A DNA stretch of 40,864 nt from JAEUNJ01 sp052035955 (GTDB lineage: Bacteria > Pseudomonadota > Gammaproteobacteria > Burkholderiales > Rhodocyclaceae), in NCBI GenBank assembly GCA_052035955.1, contig JBPOHD010000098.1:1-40864 (forward strand), written 5' to 3'. Of this stretch, positions 1-9,253 are shown piece after piece. Made by a program: the position numbers and the translations under genes. The notes under the pieces were generated by a model. It worked only from the letters and a program-made list of their open reading frames with translations, ran no database searches and had not been told where the DNA came from. Positions within the stretch are counted from its first letter, which is position 1, and each line of letters begins with the position of its first letter.

Positions 1-75
1 CCTATGGAGGTGAGCGGCCACCGAACTGGTGGCTCCAGCAATGCGGGGCCGCGTTAGCGACCCCGACCAGCCGCT

Positions 76-906
76 TTGAGCGGCTCACAATCGAATGCCC
101 CCGGCTCTGCCGGGGGATTGTTACCCCACAATTCCAATGCCACGGCACAGAAGGTGGGGGAAATGGATGCGCGCGCCCAAGAGATCAGCAGCATCGTCCA
201 GTTGATCAAGGAAATAGCCGATCAGACCAACCTTTTGGCTTTGAATGCGGCCATTGAGGCCGCGCGCGCCGGGGAACAGGGGCGAGGATTTGCCGTGGTG
301 GCCGATGAGGTACGAAAGCTGGCAGAACGCACGACCAAGGCGACATCGGATATCACGGGGCTCGTTACCGACATCCGGGACAACAGTTCCGTGAGCCGCA
401 GTCAAATGGATCTGCTGGCGCAACAGTCTGGACAGTTCAGCGCGGATGGACAGAAGGCGGCCGAGTCGATGCGCACGTTGCTCGACCTTTCCTCAACCAT
501 GGAACTGGCTGTTGCCGGGTCGGCCTTGCGAAGCTTCTGCGAACTTGCCAAAGTCGATCATCTGATCTACAAGTTCCGCGTGTATAAGGTTTTGCTTGGG
601 CTTTCAACCGAGACCGTCAGCGACTTTGCTTCGCATTTGGAGTGCCGCTTGGGCAAGTGGTATTACGAAGGCGAGGGGCATGCGTGCTATTCGCGTCTCG
701 CTGGTTACCGCGAGATGGATAATCCGCACAGGCGCGTGCATGAACACGCGATCGTCGCCTTGGAGGCGCACCACAATGGGAATGCCGAGCTAACGGTGAA
801 AGCGGTGGCCGCGATGGAGTCGGCAAGTCATGAAGTGTTGGCTGCATTGGAGTTGATAGCGCGCAGTGGCGCGGAAAATGCAGACATGCTTTGTAGCCAC
901 AACTAA
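76..906 (+). pseudogene. Chemoreceptor fragment: signalling-domain tip plus CZB zinc domain
   Basis: Residues about 28-115 (counted from the TTG at 76) match the second half of a methyl-accepting chemotaxis signalling domain. The hairpin tip reads QTNLLALNAAIEAARAGEQG, followed by FAVVADEVRKLAERT; this part contacts CheA/CheW. Residues about 145-240 form a chemoreceptor zinc-binding (CZB) domain with likely ligands H162, C190 (in CRLGKW), H218 and H222. Such domains bind zinc and sense oxidants or metal in cytoplasmic receptors. The first half of the signalling helix, any HAMP and any membrane segment are missing. The same frame is closed by TAG at 55-57, and none of the candidate starts (TTG 76, GTG 154, ATG 163) has a clear ribosome site. 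I therefore read it as a 5'-truncated receptor; a genuine small soluble CZB protein is the alternative. CZB identity is firm, pseudogene status less so. Confidence 0.6.
98..116. repeat. Strong hairpin at the truncation point of the receptor
   Basis: CCCCCGG and CCGGGGG flank a short CTCTG-type centre, followed by ATTGTT. A second small palindrome, CCGCT...AGCGG, lies just before it at about 71-83. Receptor homology starts only after this block, so it may be the end of an inserted element or a terminator. Confidence 0.45.
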
Positions 907-1175
907 CTGAGATAGTGAGAAAACGTTGCATGACGCGCAGCAAATCGCCGTGTTTCTAACCTGGACCAACTCCAGGGCACTAGTGACCGGCATATTGCTG
1001 GTGGCAAATGCTTGTGGATTGGTCAGGGTGGGTCTTTATCGTCGATCGATAAGGTCGCTGATGGCCCCGCAATCACAGCAGGATGTTGCGGCGTCTTCCG
1101 TGTTGCCGCCGCTCCTGCCGCGCTGGTTTGAGCATCTGTTGGTATCGTCTAGTTGCAACTACATCACGAGACCAT
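907..1175. other. Intergenic stretch upstream of the first hybrid kinase
   Basis: No convincing gene. It holds two small inverted repeats, CCTGGA/TCCAGG near 960-976 and TTATCG/CGATAA near 1036-1052. They could be operator or mRNA structures for the kinase downstream, but nothing supports a specific role. Confidence 0.4.
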
Positions 1176-4172
1176 ATGCCTTCTGATGGCGAAAAAAAGG
1201 GTGGGGCTTCAGCGCATTTCCCGACACCCCTGGTGCCTGGTATTGCCATCATCGTTGCCTCCATTCTCGTCCTGGCAAGTTACTTCCTATTGCAAAGCCG
1301 TGAAATACTGCTTAATCGTGCGGCCAACAACGCAGAGACGATCTCCAATGTGCTTGGACAGTTTGTTCTTACCGCCATTCACGAACCCGAAGTCCTGCTA
1401 CAAATGGCGTCCGACGAATATCGTCGTGAGTTGCACGCCGGTACGTTTAACGCAAAGACCTACGGTAATTATTTAAGCGTAGTTCGAAAGCGGATTCCGA
1501 TCATTGCCAATTTGAGGGTCGCTGATGCGTCCGGCCAGATAGGGTTCTCAGACAGTGACGCCCTTGACCGCCCGGTCGATATTTCTGATCGCCCCTATTT
1601 CAATGAAGTCCGTGACACCGCCCGAAAATTTGTTATCTCGCCCCCGGTCCTTGGCAGGATTAGTCAAGAATGGGTGATCCCGGTTGCATGGCGTTTGGAT
1701 GGCCCGGATGGCCGATTCGACGGCTTGCTCGTGGCGAATCTCAGTGCGAAGCGCTTCATCGATCTTTTTGCCTCCCTGAAAGCGGGACCGAACAGTGCAA
1801 TTATTCTGTTTGATTCCAACACCAGCATCAACCTACGTCATCCTGAACCCAGAGGAGCAGGCAGTGCCATCGGGCTAAAGATTGGCTCGCCAGAATTCAA
1901 AGCACTGTGGTTAACCGGGATCCGATCCGCAACTTACCGGGCGCAAAGTACCACCGATGGCATCTGGCGCACCTACAGCTACCGGCAGATCGGTGACTAT
2001 CCGCTCTTCATTATGGTCGGGGTGGCCGAGGAAGATGTTCTGGCTCCGTGGCGTTCTCAGATCGCTGTCACTGTCGCTTTCCTGTTAGGTCTTGGACTGT
2101 TGTTAGTTTGGCTGTTGCGCTCGCTGGCCGACTCAATTAGCCGGCAACGGCAGGCCTATCGCGAACTCGAGGGCGGGAGAATACAACTTGAAGAGAGCGA
2201 ATCCGCTCTGAATCATGCCCAGAGAGTCGCGGAAGTTGGCAGTTGGCGGCTTGAATTATTGGGAAACAAACTGGTGTGGTCCGACGAAACCTACCGGATC
2301 TTCGGTCTCAAAACGGGCACTCCAGTAACGTACCAGGATTTCTTGTCTCATGTCGCGCCGGAAGATCGGTCCGCTGTCGACGTCGCGTGGCAAGAGGCCC
2401 TGAAAGGTTCGCCTTACGACATAGCTCACCGTATTCTCGTTTCGGGGAACATAAGATGGGTGCGCGAACGTGCACAACTTGTGTTCGATGCGGGTGGCAA
2501 GTTGCTCGGTGGTGTGGGAACGGTTCAGGACATCACCGAGCGCAAGCGGGCCGAGGATGACCTTGAACGCTACCGCTTCCATCTCGAAGAACTCGTGCAA
2601 CAGCGCACGAACGAAGTGATGCAGATGGAGGCAAAGGCAGTCCATATTTTGGAATCCAGCGCCGATGGCCTCTATGGCGTCGACCGCGACGGCAAGATCA
2701 ACTTCATCAATCCGGCCGCCTGCCAAATGCTTGGCTGGACGGCCGAGCAGGTTGTCGGCCACTCCGCCCATGCGCTGTTCCATCACAGCAAGCCCGATGG
2801 CTCCCCTTATCCGGTCGAAGAGTGTCCGAGCCACATGGCGCTGCAGCGTGGCCATGAAGTACGAGTGGATAACGAGGTGTATTGGCACGCAGACGGCCAT
2901 GCTGTGCCGGTCATGTTTAGCGCGCACCCCATGATCCAGGGCGGGAATGTCGGTGGTGCAGTGATCAGCTTTGTCGACATGAGCGAACAACGCGCCGCCG
3001 CATTGGCCCGAGAAAGAGCCATCGTGGCTGCCGAGAATCTAGCCCGTGTGCGCAGTGAGTTCCTGTCCAACATGAGTCACGAGATTCGCACGCCAATCAA
3101 TGGCGTCCTTGGTTTCGCTGAAATTGGTTATCGAAATTGCCACGATAGCGAGAAGGCGCGCAACGCTTTCGAAAAGATCCTGATGTCCGGCAAACGTTTG
3201 CTCGGGGTCATCAACGACATCCTCGACTTCTCCAAAGTCGAGGCTGGCAAGCTCCAAATTGAGCAAATCCCATTCGCACTTAACGAGATGATCGAGCAAA
3301 CGGTCGACGTGGTGCGGGACCTTGCCCGTGCCAAACATCTTGACCTGCGCGTGGAAAGTGCGGCGAACCTGCCGCAAGCCTGTGTTGGCGACCCGCTACG
3401 TATTGGCCAAATACTGCTCAACCTGCTTTCCAATGCGGTCAAGTTTACCGAGAAGGGCAGCGTCACCCTGGCGACCTCATGCGCCGATGAAACCTTGCTC
3501 TTCCGGGTAATAGACACGGGTATCGGCATGAACGAAGATCAAATGCGCCAATTGTTCATCCCGTTCCAGCAGGGAGACGGCTCATTGACCCGCCGCTTTG
3601 GCGGCACCGGCCTGGGCCTGACCATTGCCAAGCGCATCGCTGAATTGATGGAAGCTGATATACGTGTCGAAAGCCAGCCGGGCAAGGGCAGCACGTTCGA
3701 GTTTCGCCTGCCCTATGTCCATGCTGATGCGCCTCTGAATGATTTGTTTTCGGCCGCTGAACCGGGTGCCGCTGCTGGCAAGCGACTGGCGGGCGTTACC
3801 GTCCTTGTTGCAGAGGATGAACCAATCAACCGTGCGATCCTTGAATTGAGCCTCACTGAAGACGGCGCCCGCGTGGTGATGGTCCACGACGGTCAACAGG
3901 CAGTCGAGCGCATCTTGCAGGACGGCCGCGCGGCCTACGACATCGTGCTGATGGACATGCAAATGCCTGTGCTGGGAGGACTTGACGCGACGCGGCGGAT
4001 ACTGGAACTGGCACCTGACTTGCCGATCATCGGCCAAACCGCCAATGCCTTTGCGGAGGATCGAGAGAAGTGCCTTGCAGCCGGGATGACCGGCTATATT
4101 GCCAAACCGTTTGATTCTGAGGCCTTGGTGAGCTTGGTGTTGCAGCAGGTGAAGGCGCAACGAAATGTGTGA
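1176..4172 (+). CDS. Membrane-bound hybrid histidine kinase (Cache-like sensor, 2 PAS, HisKA, HATPase, receiver)
   Basis: This sensor kinase autophosphorylates and passes phosphate to its own receiver. With the ATG at 1176 it has 998 residues. TM1 is about 17-40, then a periplasmic Cache/PDC-like domain of about 250 residues, TM2 about 297-317, two PAS domains (about 347-459 and 487-605), HisKA with NMSHEIRTP (H635), an ATPase with NLLSNAVKFTEKG, DTGIGM and GGTGLGL, and a C-terminal receiver (about 875-990) with acidic pair AEDEP, phosphoacceptor D927 in LMDMQMP, and the conserved late lysine in AKPF. An upstream in-frame start at 1083 would add 31 residues unlike any signal or sensor; 1176 sits just before a charged N-terminus and TM1. 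There is no Hpt domain, so an Hpt or response regulator elsewhere is expected. The ligand cannot be deduced. The gene lies in the lower-GC block. Confidence 0.88.
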   Translation: MPSDGEKKGGASAHFPTPLVPGIAIIVASILVLASYFLLQSREILLNRAANNAETISNVLGQFVLTAIHEPEVLLQMASDEYRRELHAGTFNAKTYGNYLSVVRKRIPIIANLRVADASGQIGFSDSDALDRPVDISDRPYFNEVRDTARKFVISPPVLGRISQEWVIPVAWRLDGPDGRFDGLLVANLSAKRFIDLFASLKAGPNSAIILFDSNTSINLRHPEPRGAGSAIGLKIGSPEFKALWLTGIRSATYRAQSTTDGIWRTYSYRQIGDYPLFIMVGVAEEDVLAPWRSQIAVTVAFLLGLGLLLVWLLRSLADSISRQRQAYRELEGGRIQLEESESALNHAQRVAEVGSWRLELLGNKLVWSDETYRIFGLKTGTPVTYQDFLSHVAPEDRSAVDVAWQEALKGSPYDIAHRILVSGNIRWVRERAQLVFDAGGKLLGGVGTVQDITERKRAEDDLERYRFHLEELVQQRTNEVMQMEAKAVHILESSADGLYGVDRDGKINFINPAACQMLGWTAEQVVGHSAHALFHHSKPDGSPYPVEECPSHMALQRGHEVRVDNEVYWHADGHAVPVMFSAHPMIQGGNVGGAVISFVDMSEQRAAALARERAIVAAENLARVRSEFLSNMSHEIRTPINGVLGFAEIGYRNCHDSEKARNAFEKILMSGKRLLGVINDILDFSKVEAGKLQIEQIPFALNEMIEQTVDVVRDLARAKHLDLRVESAANLPQACVGDPLRIGQILLNLLSNAVKFTEKGSVTLATSCADETLLFRVIDTGIGMNEDQMRQLFIPFQQGDGSLTRRFGGTGLGLTIAKRIAELMEADIRVESQPGKGSTFEFRLPYVHADAPLNDLFSAAEPGAAAGKRLAGVTVLVAEDEPINRAILELSLTEDGARVVMVHDGQQAVERILQDGRAAYDIVLMDMQMPVLGGLDATRRILELAPDLPIIGQTANAFAEDREKCLAAGMTGYIAKPFDSEALVSLVLQQVKAQRNV

Positions 4173-4345
4173 TCAAGAATAGTGCTTGGGATATCGATTG
4201 GCACAAGGCACATTCCCCGGACAACAGATCAGACACAGCATTCAATTGATGGTTAGCCGCGTAAGTCTAGAAGACTAAGGCATGAATCGCCTGTTCCATG
4301 GATGACGAGTTGGATCTTTGGGAACTGGATTTGGAGGGTGACATC

Positions 4346-4396
4346 ATGTTTGACAGAAGGTCGAGCAGTCGGCATCCATTACTGCTATCCAAATGA
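4346..4396 (+). CDS. Putative 16-codon leader ORF coupled to the hemerythrin kinase
   Basis: ATG at 4346 is preceded by GGAGGG (4333-4338) with a 7-nt spacer, a much better ribosome site than that of the kinase. It encodes MFDRRSSSRHPLLLSK and stops with TGA at 4394-4396, overlapping the kinase ATG at 4393 as ATGA. The kinase frame has a stop at 4351-4353 and no other start between, and CTATCCAA before its ATG is not a Shine-Dalgarno. The layout fits translational coupling or an attenuating leader peptide. An alternative is a frameshift that split a slightly longer kinase N-terminus. Confidence 0.5.
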   Translation: MFDRRSSSRHPLLLSK

Positions 4397-7300
4397 TTTC
4401 AATAGATATCTTCCCTTGGGACGACAACTTCAACACGGGGCTGCCCAAGGTCGATGAACAGCACCGCAAGCTGGTGCAACTGCTCAACGTGCTGGCGAGC
4501 CACATTGCTTTTCAGACGGCCGTTGAGCAACTGAACGAAATCTTCGATGAACTTGCGGATTACACGGTCTATCACTTCCGGACCGAGGAAGAGATCTGGA
4601 AAAGCTACCTCGGTGACGATCCGGCGGAAGTCGAACATCGAGCCACGCATGCGCGTTTTGTCGCTGAAGTCGTCCGCCTCAAAGCGGAACTGGGTACAAA
4701 GCCGCTGGCCCAACTGGCTGAAGAAACTCTGGCCTTTCTGGCGCGCTGGCTGGCTTCCCACATCCTCGAAACCGACCGCTACATGGCTTATGCGGTGCTG
4801 GCCATGCAGGAAGGCCAGTCGCGCGATGCCGCCAAGCGCCAAGCCAAGGAGCAGATGGGCGGCGCTACGCGCGCCCTGATCGACATCATCCTCTCAATCT
4901 ATTCGACGCTTTCGACCAATACGCTGCGCCTGATGCGCGAACTGGCCGAGCATCGACACGACAAGGAGGAACTGACCCGAGCCCGCAATGATCTGCAGGA
5001 AAGCGAAGCTAACTTCCGAAATTTCTTCGGCACCATCGACGATTTCCTGTTTGTGCTCGATGTCAACGGTGCGATAGTGCGCGTCAACCGGGTCGTCGTC
5101 GAACGGCTCGGGTATTCCGAGGCCGATCTCGTCGGGAAGAGCGTGCTGGCCGTTCATCCATCGGCGCGACATGAGGAGGCCTCCCGGATTGTCGGTGACA
5201 TGCTCGCCGGCAAGTGTGCCTATTGCCCGGTACCCCTGCAGGCCGCGGATGGCCACCTGATTCCGGTCGAGACGCGTGTCGTGCAAGGCCAATGGAATGG
5301 GGTGCCGGCATTGCTGGGCGTAAGCCGGGACATCACGGAACAGGCGCGGATACAGCACCAGCTCGAAGAGGAATCCGAACACCGGAGCCAGCTGCTGGCG
5401 GAAGCCGCAGAGCGAGAGTTCTTCTGGCGTGAGAGCCAGCAGATCGGTCAATTGGGGGGCTGGCGGGCGGATCCGGTGAACAACCTGGTGATGTGGACCG
5501 ATGGGGTTTACGGGATCGTGGAAATGCCGCGCGACTACAAGCCGGACCTGGAAACCGGCCTCGACTACTATCTTCCGGAATCACGCAAACGAGTGGTAGA
5601 GAATATGCAGCGCGCACTGGCGACCGCCGAACCGTTCAACATTCAGGTGCAGGTACGCGGGGGCCGCACCGGTACCGTGAAATGGGTCGAACTGCGCGGC
5701 CATCCCCATCGCAACGACGATGGCCGCATCGACTACCTGATGGGAACGATTCAGGATATTTCCGCGCAAAAGCGCGCCGAACGGAAACTTGAAATGGAAA
5801 GGCAGCGGTTCAGGGATTTCTCAAGCAGTTCGGCCGACTGGTTCTGGGAAATGGGTGCCGACCTTCGTTTCAGCTTTTTCTCGGACAACTTCCAAAGCGT
5901 TTATGGAATGCAGCCGGAGCGACTGCTGGGTCGCACGCGCCAGGAAATCCTCGCGACGGACCAACTCAATCCCCCGGAGCTGCTTGCCGCCCACATTGCG
6001 CAGCTGGAGCGGCATCAGCCGTTCCGCGACTTCGAGTACCAAATCAGGAATGGTGCGGGAGAGATTCGCTGGGCTTCGGTCAGCGGCATCCCGGCAATTG
6101 GGGTGGACGGGGACTTTGCCGGCTATCGCGGCGTCGGCCGGATGATTACCCAGCGCAAGCAACTGGAGGCGGAGCTTGAGCGGCACCGCCATGATCTGGA
6201 ACGACTCGTCGAGGCGCGCACGACCGAACTTCTTGAGACCAAGGAGGCTGTCGAATCAGCCAATCGGGCGCTGCTGCTCAACGAGGGCCGGTTGCAATCC
6301 TTGCTGAATTTGGGTCAGACAGGTGCGGCTCTCAGGGAGCACGACCTGTTGCAGCTCGGCCTTGAAGAATCCCAGCGGCTGACCGGCAGCGAGGTTGGGT
6401 ACCTGCATTTGATCAATGATGACCAAGAAACCATCTCGCTGGTCGCCTGGAGCGAAAGAACGCTACAGCACTGCACCGCGGCTCACGACTCCCATTACCC
6501 GGTCACCGAGGCCGGGATCTGGGCTGACACCGTTCGCCTTAAGCGACCGGTCATCCACAACGACTATCAGAACATGGAAGGGCGCCGGGGTTATCCGGAA
6601 GGTCATTTCCCGCTGGTTCGCCATATCGGCATTCCGGTCCTTGAAAACGACCAGGTCAGGATGGTCCTCGGTGTCGGGAACAAGGCCACCCCGTACGATG
6701 ATGCCGATGTGCGACAGTGCCAGTTGATTGGCGACAATCTCTGGAAAATGGTCAGCCTGCAGCGAGCCATGTCCGCGCTCGAAGTTGCCCGCGACCGTGC
6801 CGAGGCAGCCAGCCGTACCAAGAGCGCCTTCCTTGCCAACATGAGTCACGAGCTGCGCACACCGATGCACGGCATCATGGGCATGGTCGGGCTGGCCCGG
6901 CGACACATGGCGGATGCCAAGGGAATGGAGCAGCTCGACAAGGCTATGGGATCGGCAGAGCGGTTGCTGGCCGTGCTCAACGATATCCTCGACCTTTCCA
7001 AGATCGAAGCCGAACGCATGGTGCTCGAAGATGCTCCCCTGCAACTCGGCCATCTGCTGGACGACCTCGTCGGGGTTCTCGGTCACAGGGCTGCCGAGAA
7101 GCGACTGAGGCTGGACATCGATCTGCCCGATCCGCTCGCCCGCCTGCCACTAAGGGGCGATCCTTTGCGGCTTGAGCAGGTTCTGCTCAACCTCGTCGGT
7201 AATGCGATCAAGTTCACCGAGCGGGGATCGATCACCGTCCGCGTCCGGCCGGTCGCCGAGACTCCGGACGCCTTACAAGTACGTTTCGAGGTTGCCGATA

Positions 7301-7959
7301 CCGGCATCGGTATCGACCCCGAGGCCCGGGCCAGGGTCTTCAACGCTTTCGAACAGGCCGACAACAGCATGACCCGAAGGTACGGTGGTACCGGGCTGGG
7401 GCTGGCCATCAGCAAGCGGCTGGTACACATGATGGGTGGTGAGATCGGCGTTGACAGCACGCTTGGACACGGAAGCAGCTTCTGGTTTGCCGTCCGACTG
7501 ACGCGGTGCGGTCCGGACGCCGCTCCGGCGGCGCCGTTGTCCGCCAAAGTCGACGCGAAAGCGCGCTTGCGGAGCGACTATTCCGGCGCACGCGTGCTAT
7601 TGGCCGAGGATGAGCCGATCAACCGGGAGGTCGCCCGCTTCCAGCTCGAAGAGGCCGGTCTAGTTGTCGATCTGGCCGAGGATGGTCGACAAGCGCTGGA
7701 TCTGGCTCGACAGAAGAGCTATGACCTGATTCTGATGGATATGCAAATGCCCAATCTCAATGGCGTGGAAGCCACTCGAGCGATCTGTGCCGACTCGCTT
7801 AACCGCGATACGCCGATCCTGGCGATGACCGCCAATGCGTTCGAGGAGGATCGCGAGGTCTGCATTGCGGCCGGCATGAGCGACCATATCGCCAAGCCCG
7901 TCGACCCGGATCATCTGTTTGCGGTCCTGCTGAAATGGCTGGCGGCGAGTCGCCAATGA
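4393..7959 (+). CDS. Bacteriohemerythrin-fused multi-PAS/GAF hybrid histidine kinase
   Basis: A cytoplasmic 1188-residue hybrid kinase; no membrane segment is visible. Residues 1-140 are a bacteriohemerythrin four-helix domain with all seven expected di-iron ligands: H24, H61, E65, H82, H86, H123 and D128. It probably binds O2 or responds to redox or NO. Three PAS domains follow (about 200-315, 343-465, 472-590; the third has the DWFWE form), then a coiled coil and a GAF domain (about 630-790). HisKA has NMSHELRTP with H819, the ATPase has NLVGNAIKFTERG, DTGIGI and GGTGLGL, and the receiver (about 1068-1185) has E1072/D1073 and phosphoacceptor D1116. It follows the other hybrid kinase after 220 bp on the same strand. 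Signalling in response to oxygen is inference; family membership is clear. Confidence 0.9.
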   Translation: MISIDIFPWDDNFNTGLPKVDEQHRKLVQLLNVLASHIAFQTAVEQLNEIFDELADYTVYHFRTEEEIWKSYLGDDPAEVEHRATHARFVAEVVRLKAELGTKPLAQLAEETLAFLARWLASHILETDRYMAYAVLAMQEGQSRDAAKRQAKEQMGGATRALIDIILSIYSTLSTNTLRLMRELAEHRHDKEELTRARNDLQESEANFRNFFGTIDDFLFVLDVNGAIVRVNRVVVERLGYSEADLVGKSVLAVHPSARHEEASRIVGDMLAGKCAYCPVPLQAADGHLIPVETRVVQGQWNGVPALLGVSRDITEQARIQHQLEEESEHRSQLLAEAAEREFFWRESQQIGQLGGWRADPVNNLVMWTDGVYGIVEMPRDYKPDLETGLDYYLPESRKRVVENMQRALATAEPFNIQVQVRGGRTGTVKWVELRGHPHRNDDGRIDYLMGTIQDISAQKRAERKLEMERQRFRDFSSSSADWFWEMGADLRFSFFSDNFQSVYGMQPERLLGRTRQEILATDQLNPPELLAAHIAQLERHQPFRDFEYQIRNGAGEIRWASVSGIPAIGVDGDFAGYRGVGRMITQRKQLEAELERHRHDLERLVEARTTELLETKEAVESANRALLLNEGRLQSLLNLGQTGAALREHDLLQLGLEESQRLTGSEVGYLHLINDDQETISLVAWSERTLQHCTAAHDSHYPVTEAGIWADTVRLKRPVIHNDYQNMEGRRGYPEGHFPLVRHIGIPVLENDQVRMVLGVGNKATPYDDADVRQCQLIGDNLWKMVSLQRAMSALEVARDRAEAASRTKSAFLANMSHELRTPMHGIMGMVGLARRHMADAKGMEQLDKAMGSAERLLAVLNDILDLSKIEAERMVLEDAPLQLGHLLDDLVGVLGHRAAEKRLRLDIDLPDPLARLPLRGDPLRLEQVLLNLVGNAIKFTERGSITVRVRPVAETPDALQVRFEVADTGIGIDPEARARVFNAFEQADNSMTRRYGGTGLGLAISKRLVHMMGGEIGVDSTLGHGSSFWFAVRLTRCGPDAAPAAPLSAKVDAKARLRSDYSGARVLLAEDEPINREVARFQLEEAGLVVDLAEDGRQALDLARQKSYDLILMDMQMPNLNGVEATRAICADSLNRDTPILAMTANAFEEDREVCIAAGMSDHIAKPVDPDHLFAVLLKWLAASRQ

Positions 7960-8245
7960 CGTGCCGGCGTACTGCGTAAGCCCATCAGGGCGTCAGTATG
8001 GATTTGAGGTGCTGCAGTGGGTTGGCGGCTGGATCAGCAGCTGGGTTCGATAAGCGACCGCTCAAACGGCAAGCCCATCATTGGCAGTTTCGGAGCAATC
8101 CAGTTCGCAGAACCTGGGTTTGGCCCACTGGCCGCTTTCGGGAAATCGCTACGTCCGTTTTGGGTCGTCAGCGGCCATCACCTGGTAGTCGAACGTACGG
8201 CTGGATGGCGTGATTTCGAACAGGTGATGGGCAAATCGAGGTGTG
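7960..8245. other. Gene-free convergent gap with a sharp base-composition change
   Basis: This gap lies between the 3' ends of the hemerythrin kinase and the PAP2 gene. Short open frames exist on the plus strand but match nothing I recognise and have no ribosome site. GC content rises abruptly around 8245, from moderately GC-rich on the left to about 70% on the right. Confidence 0.5.
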
Positions 8246-9238
8246 TCACCGCTCCGCCCCAACCCCTTCCGCCCGCACCAACCCCAACCGCATCATCACC
8301 TGCGGCGCAACCCCCGCGATCCACACCGCCACCGCCGCATAGCGCACGAAACGCAGCGCCAGCCCTGCCGCCGATTCCGGCTCGGCCAGCCGGCCGAAGA
8401 GCCAGCCCAGGCCCACGTACAGCAGCAGCGTTCCGCCGGCGCCGAGGGCGAAGGCGGCCGCCCGCTGCGACCAGAGCCGCGCCGGCCCGTGGGGATGCCG
8501 GCGCTCCATCCAGGTCGCCGCCGCCAGCAGGCCGAGGAGGGCGCCGCCGGCGGTGAAGAAGGGCGCCAGGCTGCGGGCGCGCAGGGCCTGCTCCCGCCAG
8601 GCGGGATCGTCGGGCGTGCCGACCAGGGCGGCGACCGTGGCCATCCCGGCCAGGGGGATGGCGACGGACAGGGCCGCCGCGAGGGCGAGGGCGTGCCCCG
8701 GGTCCATGGCCCGCCAATGGGCGGCCAGGGCCGGGCGCCCGCGCAGGCCGAGGACCAGGACGAGGCTGCCGAGCAGCCAGCCGGCCAGGACGTCGTGGGG
8801 AAAATGCACGCCCAGGTAGCAGCGGGAAAAGCCCATGGCCAGGACCAGGGCCGCGGCGGCGGCCGTCACGGCGGGGCGGCGGGCGTGGAGGGCCAGGCAG
8901 CCCCAGACCACCAGGGAACTGCTGGCATGGGCGGAGGGGATGCCGTAGGAGGGCTCGGCGGAGAGGGCCGTCACGGCGCCGGTCCAGTAGGGGCGGGGCT
9001 CGTGGAAGATCAGCTTCAGCAGGCTGCCGGCCGCGTCGTTGGCGATCAGCAGCAGGATGGCGGTGAGGGCGAGGCGCCGGTCCACGCACCACAGGACGAA
9101 GGGCAGGATCAGCAGGTAGGCCTCGGTGCGGCCCAGGGCGCTGACCGCCTGCATGGGCAGGTCCAGGCCCGGGGCGAGGCCCTGGACCTGGGCGATGGCG
9201 GCGAGGCCCGTTTCCCGGGCCGCGGCGAGGAGGCTCAC
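8246..9238 (-). CDS. PAP2-superfamily membrane phosphatase
   Basis: An integral-membrane lipid or undecaprenyl-pyrophosphate phosphatase-like enzyme of 330 residues. All three PAP2 signatures are present: K75-x6-R82-P83 (in KLIFHEPRP), P101-S-A-H104, and S138-R139-x5-H145-x3-D149 (in SRCYLGVHFPHD). The second motif has alanine where PSGH is more usual; the catalytic histidines H104 and H145 are intact. The usual five or six membrane helices surround the motifs, and about 150 extra C-terminal residues add further hydrophobic segments, so the protein is longer than minimal PAP2 enzymes. The substrate cannot be assigned. The SnoaL-like gene lies upstream on the same strand, 15 bp away, so the two are likely cotranscribed. 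Confidence 0.85.
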   Translation of the reverse strand: MSLLAAARETGLAAIAQVQGLAPGLDLPMQAVSALGRTEAYLLILPFVLWCVDRRLALTAILLLIANDAAGSLLKLIFHEPRPYWTGAVTALSAEPSYGIPSAHASSSLVVWGCLALHARRPAVTAAAAALVLAMGFSRCYLGVHFPHDVLAGWLLGSLVLVLGLRGRPALAAHWRAMDPGHALALAAALSVAIPLAGMATVAALVGTPDDPAWREQALRARSLAPFFTAGGALLGLLAAATWMERRHPHGPARLWSQRAAAFALGAGGTLLLYVGLGWLFGRLAEPESAAGLALRFVRYAAVAVWIAGVAPQVMMRLGLVRAEGVGAER

Positions 9239-9253
9239 CGGCGCTTGCCGGCC

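Noticed and set aside
926..1186. 86-codon open frame between receptor and first kinase
   Set aside because: No ribosome site, no recognisable domain, and it overlaps the kinase start.
7998..8556. Open frames across the convergent gap
   Set aside because: No ribosome site or domain; the longer one runs antisense into the PAP2 gene with shadow composition.
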